Of a stretch of DNA of 12,142 nucleotides, positions 7,023 to 12,142 are shown piece after piece (the stretch's first letter is position 1; each line of letters begins with the position of its first letter). A program made the position numbers and the translations under genes. This DNA is from Candidatus Didemnitutus sp. (lineage in GTDB: Bacteria > Verrucomicrobiota > Verrucomicrobiia > Opitutales > Opitutaceae): contig JAUXOH010000334.1 of assembly GCA_030682505.1 (NCBI GenBank), positions 1 to 12,142 on the forward strand. Direction: 5' to 3'. The notes beneath the pieces are model-generated. The model had not been told where the DNA came from. It worked only from the letters and a program-made list of their open reading frames with translations, and ran no database searches.

Positions 7023-8357
7023 TTAGGACTTCTGGAGTTTTGCGTCGCGCTCGCGAATAATGTCGAGAATCGAGTCCCTCATGCGCTCACCTTCGGCTTT
7101 GCCTTCTTCGGTTGCAATAGCGCGTTCGGCGGCTTGCAGGGCGAGATCAAATTTTTTCAAATCATACGCGACAAAGGCCAGAAACAAGTAGGTTTGGTGG
7201 GGGCGGTTTCCACCGCCTTTGCGGACGGCTGCTTCCAAGTGCGGAAGCGCATCGGCCATCTTTTCCATCGTGTAGTAATTCTGTGCGATCAGGTATTCCA
7301 GCTGGCCCGAATCCGGGAAAATCTTCGTGGCTCGCTTTAGAGTGTCGATCGCTTTGAAGTCGCGGTTGAGCTGTTGATACGAATAGGCCAGCAGTTCCCA
7401 GTTCTTTTCCTCGTTGTCAATCGAGCCATCGGCGAGACCCATTTCAAGCAGGTCGGCCGCGCGCTGGTATTGACCGATGTTGAAGTGGATGCCGACGAGA
7501 TTGAAGTTGTCCTTCGGCGACTTCATGAAGCCGTTCGCTTGGGCCCGCTCAAAGGAGAGAATCGCGCGGATGTCCTGGCCCTCGCCGAGATAGAGCGCGG
7601 CAAGCTGCTGCCAGTAATTGCGCGTTTCCGGCTTCTGCTGGACGAGCAACTCGAGCAATTCAATGGCCTCGGTATTGCGGTTCATGTGCTGCAGGCAGAC
7701 GAGCTTGAGTACGTAGAGGTGGTCCTTGGGGTGGGTGCTCATCCGCAGGGCATCGTCAACCAGCGTCAGCGCTTTCTTAATGGCGCCAAGATCGGGATTC
7801 TCGCTGTCTTGCGTCGCGCGATTGTAGAGCAAGGAGCCGTAGAAAAGCATCACCTCGGGATTCTGCTTCTTGGTGTTTTTCAGCCAGCGGACGACGTAGC
7901 GCTCGGCTTTGTCGTAGCTCGCCGCCGCAGCGACAGGATCCTTGATCGAGCTGGCCTCCTGAAAGACGAGTTGAGAAAGGAAGTAGACGAATTCCTGGGT
8001 AACGCGCTCGTCAAAGAAGTTCGGCGTTTTCGCATCGGAAAGCATCAAAGCGCGCTCGAGCGGTTCGATCGACTCCGAGAATTGGCTCTTTTGGAGCAGC
8101 GTCTGGGCCTTGCTTTGATAAAGGACGGCGGCATCAAAGCTCGTCAGATCGGTGAGTTTGGCGAGCTGGGCATTGATGACTACCAAGGCGGCGTCGTAAT
8201 TCTTCGCCTCAATCGCGGCTTTATAGGTAGTGCTTAGCACCTCGCTGGTGCCTTCCGTGAGGGAATAGTCGCGTTGCTGCGCGACGGCAGTGCCGGCGAC
8301 CAGCGCCGCAGCGACACAAAACGCAAACAAACGGGCGCGAATGAAAGGAGGCAACAT
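7023..8357 (-). CDS. Periplasmic tetratricopeptide-repeat protein of the TonB operon
   Basis: A 444-residue protein with a signal peptide (MLPPFIRARL, hydrophobic core, AVA cut near 26), so it is probably exported to the periplasm. The body is all-helical. TPR-like units can be seen around 76-107, 211-243, 246-276, 284-310, 319-349 (ending ATKIFPDS), 352-383 and 387-420. Typical pairs are LLAYSYQQLNRDFKAIDTLKRA and YLIAQNYYTMEKMADALPHLEAAV. TPR proteins act as binding scaffolds and have no reaction of their own. A TPR gene just after tonB is also known in TonB2-type operons of Vibrio and Alteromonas relatives, where it supports receptor energising. It begins 4 bases after the tonB stop, so the two are probably translationally coupled, and the two coiled-coil genes follow. 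Confidence 0.88.
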   Translation of the reverse strand: MLPPFIRARLFAFCVAAALVAGTAVAQQRDYSLTEGTSEVLSTTYKAAIEAKNYDAALVVINAQLAKLTDLTSFDAAVLYQSKAQTLLQKSQFSESIEPLERALMLSDAKTPNFFDERVTQEFVYFLSQLVFQEASSIKDPVAAAASYDKAERYVVRWLKNTKKQNPEVMLFYGSLLYNRATQDSENPDLGAIKKALTLVDDALRMSTHPKDHLYVLKLVCLQHMNRNTEAIELLELLVQQKPETRNYWQQLAALYLGEGQDIRAILSFERAQANGFMKSPKDNFNLVGIHFNIGQYQRAADLLEMGLADGSIDNEEKNWELLAYSYQQLNRDFKAIDTLKRATKIFPDSGQLEYLIAQNYYTMEKMADALPHLEAAVRKGGGNRPHQTYLFLAFVAYDLKKFDLALQAAERAIATEEGKAEGERMRDSILDIIRERDAKLQKS

Positions 8358-8361
8358 TGGC

Positions 8362-9015
8362 TTAATCTTCGTTGAGATTGAAGGTGATGATCTGCTGGAC
8401 GCGAGTGTTCACGGAACGGCCGCCCTTGCGGCCGGGACGGAACTGCCACTTCAGCACCGCCTGCATGGCCGGCTGCTCAAACTCACGCTGGGTGGAACGC
8501 ACCACCTGCGCCTGGTTAACGCGCCCGTTGGAGTCGACGATGTATTCCACCAGCACCTCGCCACTAATGCCGGCGCGGCGCATCTCGAACGGGTAGTTCG
8601 GCTGCACCGGAACGCGGAGGACAGGCGGTTGATCGAGATTGGCGACGTCGAACAGGTCCTTCATGCCCTGACCCAATTTGGTGCCGGGCTTGATGACCGG
8701 GATCGTGATGGATCCGGCGGCGGCGGTGAGACCGGGGGGAGGTGGCGGCTGGAGCGGTTGGGTGAAGGCGGTAACGGAGACAGATGGAACGTCCACTAGG
8801 CTTGGTGGCGCGAGTTGATTCATTGGCGCATCGTCAACGAGCTCTTCGACGGAATCTTCTGGGTCCGGCTCTATATCAGGCATTTCCATCTGAATGAGCG
8901 GCACCTTCTCTTCCACAACTTTGGCTTTCTTGGGAGCTTCTTGGTTAAAGCCAAGCAGCAACGTGGCGTGAAGACTGGCCGCGACCACAAATCCGATGAT
9001 AAGATCTTTATTCAT
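8362..9015 (-). CDS. tonB: Energy transducer TonB
   Basis: A 217-residue protein that carries energy from the inner-membrane ExbB/ExbD motor to outer-membrane receptors. Residues 5-23 are the membrane anchor, with Ser14 and His16 in ASLHATLLL standing in for the functionally important Ser/His face of the TonB helix. The linker (24-135) is unusual: rather than Pro-Lys/Pro-Glu repeats it is acidic (PDIEPDPEDSVEELVDD, 46-62), with one short QPPPPPG stretch (89-95). The C-terminal TonB domain covers about 138-214 and shows the family landmarks PNYPFEMRRAGISGEVLVEYIVDSNGRV in outline and AVLKWQFRPGRKGG. It starts 8 bases after the second exbD. A weak AAGG lies 6 bases before the ATG, the only hint of a ribosome-binding site among the genes here. 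Confidence 0.95.
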   Translation of the reverse strand: MNKDLIIGFVVAASLHATLLLGFNQEAPKKAKVVEEKVPLIQMEMPDIEPDPEDSVEELVDDAPMNQLAPPSLVDVPSVSVTAFTQPLQPPPPPGLTAAAGSITIPVIKPGTKLGQGMKDLFDVANLDQPPVLRVPVQPNYPFEMRRAGISGEVLVEYIVDSNGRVNQAQVVRSTQREFEQPAMQAVLKWQFRPGRKGGRSVNTRVQQIITFNLNED

Positions 9016-9023
9016 GGGTGGCC

Positions 9024-9443
9024 TTATTTGCCCGTGGGGCGGGTGCGGGTTTCAACGGAGAACTTTTGAATGCCGGCCTTGCGAATCTCATCCAACACTT
9101 CGACCGTAGCACCAAAACGGGCCTTTTCATCGCCCGCGACGAGAATCTTGGGATCCTCAGTCTGAGTTTTATAGTGGGCAATGCGGGAGGGAAGCTCGCT
9201 GAAGTCAATGAGTTCGCGATTCCAGTAGACCGCACCTTGTTCGGACACTTGGATGGTCGTAGGTTCCTCAGGCTTCGCGCCGCCCGACGGCGGAACGCCC
9301 GTCGGAAGATCGACGGGAATGGATTGGATGCGATTGAGCGACAGGGTGAAAAGGACGAACGTGGCCAGGAGGAAAAAGATGATGTCGATCATGGGAATGA
9401 TCTCGATCCGGGCTTTTTTCATTGGCCTGAGCTTAAGTTGCAT
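9024..9443 (-). CDS. exbD: ExbD-type proton channel subunit (second copy)
   Basis: A 139-residue biopolymer-transport protein with one membrane helix (about 17-37) and a periplasmic domain. The helix carries Asp20 in IIPMIDIIFFLL, matching the proton-conducting Asp25 of E. coli ExbD. The periplasmic half ends in ILVAGDEKARFGATVEVLDEIRKAGIQKFSVET, the usual ExbD/TolR fold. Residues 9-37 differ from the first exbD copy at only one residue, while the periplasmic halves have diverged, so the pair are old duplicates. The listed start is the first ATG; an ATG seven codons in (MKKARIEI) would also work. The stop is 8 bases before tonB. Confidence 0.94.
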   Translation of the reverse strand: MQLKLRPMKKARIEIIPMIDIIFFLLATFVLFTLSLNRIQSIPVDLPTGVPPSGGAKPEEPTTIQVSEQGAVYWNRELIDFSELPSRIAHYKTQTEDPKILVAGDEKARFGATVEVLDEIRKAGIQKFSVETRTRPTGK

Positions 9444-9509
9444 GAGGGGAAAAGGAGGTGGGTTCCGAAGAGGGAACGGGCGATCCGACGCTTTATTAGG
9501 GCGGCAGAG

Positions 9510-9932
9510 TTAGTTTTGCCTCATCCGCGTCTCGATGAACACTTTGGTGAAACCTGCTTTGCGGGCTTCATCAAAAACGTAAATCGCCTGCGCGAAAAAG
9601 GCCCGCTCATCGCCGTTGATCAAGACCCGGCCATCCGGCTCCTGCAGTCGATATTGCTGCAAGCGAACCAAGAACTCATCAAGCGTCACAAGGTCTTTGT
9701 TCCACGCTAGGGTGCCTTCGTCAGTCACCGAGATGGTCACCGTGCCAGCGGGATCACGCGGTTCGCTGGTATCGGAAGCGGGCAACTGCACATTGATGCC
9801 GTCCGATTTGTTCAGCGAAAGCGTGAAGAGGATGAATGTCGCAAGGAGGAAGAAAATGATGTCGATCATGGGGATGATCTCGATCCGGGCTTTCTTCGTC
9901 CCTTCCGGGCTAGTGCCGCCTCCTCCGTGCAT
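9510..9932 (-). CDS. exbD: ExbD-type proton channel subunit (first copy)
   Basis: A 140-residue ExbD/TolR protein. After a short Gly-rich cytoplasmic start (MHGGGGTSPEGTKK), the helix at about 21-41 carries Asp24 in IIPMIDIIFFLL, the expected proton-relay residue. The periplasmic domain includes TVTISVTDEGTLAWNKDLVTLDEF and VLINGDERAFFAQAIYVFDEARKAGF. It partners with ExbB upstream (58-base gap) and probably with the second ExbD downstream (66-base gap). In known systems an ExbD dimer sits inside an ExbB pentamer, so the two copies could form a heterodimer (inference). No Shine-Dalgarno lies before the ATG. Confidence 0.94.
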   Translation of the reverse strand: MHGGGGTSPEGTKKARIEIIPMIDIIFFLLATFILFTLSLNKSDGINVQLPASDTSEPRDPAGTVTISVTDEGTLAWNKDLVTLDEFLVRLQQYRLQEPDGRVLINGDERAFFAQAIYVFDEARKAGFTKVFIETRMRQN

Positions 9933-9990
9933 GATAGATAAGAGTTGCTAAGTTGCCTGACGTTAAGTTCTTAGGCGATAAACCCTAGAC

Positions 9991-10665
9991 TTAGTGATTG
10001 GCGGTGGTTTCCTGACTCGAGCGAGCATCGACAATGAGTCGCAACGCGTTGGCCGCGTCCTCAACTTCATGGCGCGCCTGTTCGAGACGTGAGGTGAGAT
10101 AATTAAAGGGTAGCAAGGTGATGACGGTCACGCTCAAGCCGACCATAACGGCGATCAGCGCTTCACCGACGCCGGCCATGACGCGGGAAGCATTGGCCGC
10201 AATATCGCCACCCTCGCCGAGGGCGCCAAAGGTTTCCATCATGCCGGTCACGGTACCGAGCAAACCGAGCAAAAGGGCGGCGGTGATGACCGTATCAAGA
10301 ATGGTCAATCCCTGCTGGTAACGCGTGAGCTCCTGGTTGGCCGCACGTACGATCGCATTGGAAAGTGACTGTTCACGGTGCGAAAGGGCATAGACCAGAA
10401 TGCGAGCGACGTAATCCTTGCTCTTCTTGCCGATCTGCATCGCGCCTTCGATGTCGCGCGACTCGACCTTTTCCATCATCTTCTCAACCGCGGCGACATC
10501 GCGTTGGCCATTTTCGCGAAAGATAAAAATCAGTCGCTCGACAATGACGGTGACGGACAGGAGCGAGATCAGGAGGATCGGCCACATGATGGGCCCACCA
10601 AACTTGAAGAGCTCCATCGGAGTCATGTTCATCATAAACGCCAAGGGCATGTGTGCAGTGATCAT
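9991..10665 (-). CDS. exbB: ExbB/TolQ/MotA-family proton channel protein
   Basis: A 224-residue inner-membrane protein forming the proton-channel scaffold of the TonB motor. Three membrane helices are visible at about 25-48, 122-144 and 168-190, with a cytoplasmic domain between the first two, as in ExbB. Helix 2 has LLLGLLGTVTGM (131-142), whose Thr lines the pore. Helix 3 has GVGEALIAVMVGLSVTVITLLPFN, with Glu168 matching the conserved Glu of E. coli ExbB. It is the first gene of the operon, about 50 bases after the predicted promoter. The first ATG is used; Met6, Met11, Met12 and Met14 are alternatives and no Shine-Dalgarno decides between them. Confidence 0.95.
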   Translation of the reverse strand: MITAHMPLAFMMNMTPMELFKFGGPIMWPILLISLLSVTVIVERLIFIFRENGQRDVAAVEKMMEKVESRDIEGAMQIGKKSKDYVARILVYALSHREQSLSNAIVRAANQELTRYQQGLTILDTVITAALLLGLLGTVTGMMETFGALGEGGDIAANASRVMAGVGEALIAVMVGLSVTVITLLPFNYLTSRLEQARHEVEDAANALRLIVDARSSQETTANH

Positions 10666-10716
10666 AATGCGGTTTTAGTAGGATTAAGAGTTAGCCGGGA
10701 GTGAGAATAGAAACAA

Positions 10717-10745
10717 ATCGTAGCAGGGGATTTACGATCGCGCAA
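10717..10745 (-). promoter_or_regulatory. Sigma70-like promoter of the exbB operon
   Basis: On the minus strand, TTGCGC (10740-10745) is followed by a 17-base spacer and TACGAT (10717-10722), preceded by TGC, an extended -10 element. Transcription would start near 10710 and give a leader of about 45 bases before the exbB ATG. Four of six -35 bases and four of six -10 bases match the consensus, and the spacing is ideal. Confidence 0.65.
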
Positions 10746-10767
10746 CCCCGCAGCCCCGAACCAAGGA

Positions 10768-10797
10768 TTGCAGCGCGGCGCCAGTGCGGCGCAGCAA
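10768..10797 (-). terminator. Long GC-rich hairpin between tRNA-Gln and exb promoter
   Basis: An imperfect inverted repeat runs from TTGC to GCAA on the minus strand, with the inner stem GCGC/GCGC and two more pairs, interrupted by single mismatches and closed by a loop around ACTGGC. It lacks a T-run. Its place between the tRNA cluster and the exb promoter suggests termination or 3' processing of the tRNA transcript. The rest of the 253-base gap 10666-10918 shows no gene. Confidence 0.4.
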
Positions 10798-10918
10798 GAG
10801 GGGTGAGGGATTGAGACGGAACGGAGCAAGAGGTGTGCGAACCAAAACTGAATTGATTGAGAATCACTTTGCACTGTCAATTCACTTTCCTGAATTCACT
10901 CGTCAAATTTCTTGTGCA

Positions 10919-10992
10919 TGGCTGCCCGGCTAGGACTCGAACCTAGACAAGCAGAGTCAGAGTCTGCTGTGCTACCATTACACCACCAGGCA
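10919..10992 (-). tRNA. tRNA-Gln (anticodon CTG)
   Basis: Minus-strand cloverleaf: acceptor TGCCTGG pairs with CCGGGCA (one T-G), and the anticodon stem GCAGA/TCTGC encloses CTCTGAC, giving CTG. The T arm is CTAGG-TTCGAGT-CCTAG. The discriminator is G and the CCA end is encoded (10919-10921). It is the last of three co-directional tRNA genes and decodes CAG. Confidence 0.97.
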
Positions 10993-11046
10993 GTGGAAAG
11001 TGATCGTGTGCGCCGCGCCGGCATGATGGCCCGCCGGATTCTGGAC

Positions 11047-11121
11047 TGGAGCCGGTGACTGGATTTGAACCCGCAACCGCCTGTTTACAAAACAGGTGCT
11101 CTACCGTTGAGCTACACCGGC
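11047..11121 (-). tRNA. tRNA-Thr (anticodon TGT)
   Basis: Minus-strand cloverleaf: acceptor GCCGGTG/CACCGGC, D arm GCTCAACGGTAGAGC, and anticodon stem CCTGT/ACAGG with loop TTTGTAA, giving TGT. The CCA end is encoded (11047-11049). The T stem is imperfect: GCGGG faces CCAGT, leaving a G-A mismatch at the middle pair and a G-T at the base. All other parts look normal, so it is probably functional. Confidence 0.95.
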
Positions 11122-11164
11122 AGGTGCGCCGCGCACGCAAACAAAAGATGCAAAAAACAAAAAC

Positions 11165-11239
<75 letters not shown>

Positions 11240-11257
11240 AAGGAACAGAAGGGGAAA

Positions 11258-11290
11258 AAGTTAAGAACAGCGCTAAGGTGTCAACACCTT
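11258..11290 (-). promoter_or_regulatory. Candidate promoter of the tRNA Lys-Thr-Gln cluster, with palindrome over the -35
   Basis: The minus strand has a perfect TTGACA (11279-11284), a 15-base spacer and TAACTT (11258-11263), about 19 bases before the tRNA-Lys 5' end. The short spacer and weak -10 lower confidence. The TTGACA lies inside the inverted repeat AAGGTGT-TG-ACACCTT (11275-11290), which could be an operator or a small hairpin. Confidence 0.45.
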
Positions 11291-11305
11291 TCCCTGAATG
11301 TTTCG

Positions 11306-11329
11306 GGTCGGACGGGATCCGTCCCGACC
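11306..11329 (-). terminator. Hairpin after the dehydrogenase-like gene
   Basis: Arms GGTCGG-ACGG and CCGT-C-CCGACC pair over ten positions with one bulged base and a three-base loop. It begins 14 bases past the stop at 11344. No T-run follows on the minus strand, so termination by this hairpin alone is uncertain. Confidence 0.4.
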
Positions 11330-11343
11330 GACCGGGAGACGGA

Positions 11344-12142
11344 TCAGCTGTTCAAAGCCCAATGCGGGACGGGCAAGTCGATCGGCAGGTGGAGACCCGG
11401 CTGCGACGCCAGAAGGCGCGGCACGATGTTCACCAACGCCGCCACCGTCGCGTCGTCGCCGGCCACGCCACCGTTGACGGTGACGTCAAGTTGCGGACGC
11501 CCGCGGACGATGATGTGGTCCCGCGGATTCACCGCATCGAGATACATCTTGATATCGAGCACTATCTTCTCAACCCCGTTGGAAATTCCCACGGCGCGCT
11601 GATGAATGCCGCACGTCTGACCCTTCGCCACTTTGAAGAACGTCGTCTGGATGTCATGGTCGGCAACGACCGGCTCACCCACCTCGGTGATACTGTCCAT
11701 CGACCAGCCCATCGCGTGGGCGACCAGCGCGAGCGATTCACGCAACCCGGCGTGCCCAGCCCGGCCCGACTTCAACTTCGCCCGAAATTCCTCGGGCGAC
11801 TGGCCGCTGCCGATCTTAGCCTGCAAGGGTTGACGGCGCGTCGACGCATTGACGACCCGGTCCACCACGATGCTCTCCACCTCACGCGAGACTGCCGTCA
11901 TAGTGATCGGCAGCAAATCCATGACGAATCCGGGATTCACTCCGGTCGCGACGACTCGCGACCCCGTGTGACGACAAAGCGCATCATACTCTTTCACCAC
12001 GTGCCCGGCCTTAAGGGCCGGGAAAATCAGTTCCTCGCACGTCGAGGCAACATTGACCCCCAGTTCCAGAGCCGGGCGCATTTGTTCCAGCGAGGTCGCA
12101 GCACTCGATCCGGCCGTGTGGAGAATCACATCCGGTTGCCCA
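11344..12142 (-). CDS. 2,4-diaminopentanoate dehydrogenase-like NAD(P)-dependent oxidoreductase, N-terminus cut by window edge
   Basis: The frame is open to the right edge, so the N-terminal nucleotide-binding part is missing; about 265 residues remain, beginning GQPDVILHTAGSS. A GTG near 12129 is an internal Val, not a start. Motifs match the family that joins a DapB-like Rossmann fold to a C-terminal domain typical of 2,4-diaminopentanoate/amine dehydrogenases: DVILHTAGSS, NVASTCEEL (30-38), the strongly conserved TGVNPGFVMDLLP (66-78), VVDRVVNASTRRQPLQAKIGSG, and GHAGLRESLALVAHAMGW. Full-length members have about 330-350 residues, so roughly 80 are missing. The known activity is NAD(P)-dependent oxidative deamination in ornithine breakdown, but many relatives are uncharacterised and the real substrate here is open. 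The downstream tRNA cluster is unrelated in function. Confidence 0.85.
   Translation of the reverse strand, partial: GQPDVILHTAGSSAATSLEQMRPALELGVNVASTCEELIFPALKAGHVVKEYDALCRHTGSRVVATGVNPGFVMDLLPITMTAVSREVESIVVDRVVNASTRRQPLQAKIGSGQSPEEFRAKLKSGRAGHAGLRESLALVAHAMGWSMDSITEVGEPVVADHDIQTTFFKVAKGQTCGIHQRAVGISNGVEKIVLDIKMYLDAVNPRDHIIVRGRPQLDVTVNGGVAGDDATVAALVNIVPRLLASQPGLHLPIDLPVPHWALNS

Noticed and set aside
5908..7026. Plus-strand open frame of 372 codons over the two coiled-coil genes
   Set aside because: It is the antisense of Glu/Lys/Arg-rich coding sequence, giving Leu/Phe-rich nonsense; it spans two well-formed genes and their gap.
7374..8237. Plus-strand open frame of 287 codons over the TPR gene
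   Set aside because: The opposite strand encodes a coherent signal peptide and TPR units in an operon; this frame shows no family features.
9444..9509. Small stem GTTCC/GGAAC between the two exbD genes as a terminator
   Set aside because: Only five pairs with no T-run; more likely a chance fold within an operon.
10662..10880. Possible 72-residue minus-strand gene before exbB
   Set aside because: It overlaps the exb promoter and the large hairpin, resembles no known protein and overlaps the exbB start.
10869..10897. TTGACA with ATCAAT 17 bases on, in the gap after tRNA-Gln (minus strand), as a second exb promoter
   Set aside because: The -10 is poor and a hairpin lies between it and exbB; the site at 10717-10745 is better in both hexamer balance and position.

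Overview
The window reads as a chromosomal segment of a GC-rich, diderm, Gram-negative-type bacterium. The best guess is a member of the Verrucomicrobiota close to Opitutaceae. This rests on the style of the large TonB-dependent receptor (an N-terminal stretch like VKLEAFAVTGSNIKR), the ExbB/ExbD/ExbD/TonB/TPR gene set, and the near absence of Shine-Dalgarno sequences. The assignment is inference from family resemblance; no marker gene in the window proves it.

Left part (1-5649). A secreted gamma-glutamyltransferase-like N-terminal-nucleophile hydrolase runs off the left edge on the minus strand. Its nucleophile threonine is kept, but nearly all residues that bind the gamma-glutamyl group in the E. 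coli enzyme are changed. It lies 75 bases downstream of, and in line with, a 1053-residue TonB-dependent outer-membrane receptor; a hairpin separates them. A NarL/FixJ-type response regulator is transcribed divergently from the receptor across a 209-base region containing a small inverted repeat.

Middle (5650-10745). A tRNA-Pro(CGG) gene is followed by a seven-gene minus-strand cluster with a good sigma70-like promoter at 10717-10745 and a strong intrinsic terminator at 5865-5890. Its order is exbB, exbD, exbD, tonB, a periplasmic TPR protein, then two similar small proteins, each with one membrane helix and a long charged coiled coil. The first five genes form a recognisable proton-motive-force transducer that would energise outer-membrane receptors such as the one to the left. 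The last two proteins are unrecognised. They look like TolA stripped to its anchor and helical stalk, and are the most interesting unexplained part of the window.

Right part (10746-12142). Three minus-strand tRNA genes, Lys(CTT), Thr(TGT) and Gln(CTG), all with encoded CCA, sit between the exb promoter and the 3' part of a 2,4-diaminopentanoate dehydrogenase-like (DapB-fold) oxidoreductase that runs off the right edge. No insertion sequences, CRISPR arrays, phage genes or other signs of recent transfer were seen. No gene-free stretch exceeds about 300 bases; the longest is 10666-10918 (253 bases), which holds the exb promoter and a large hairpin.
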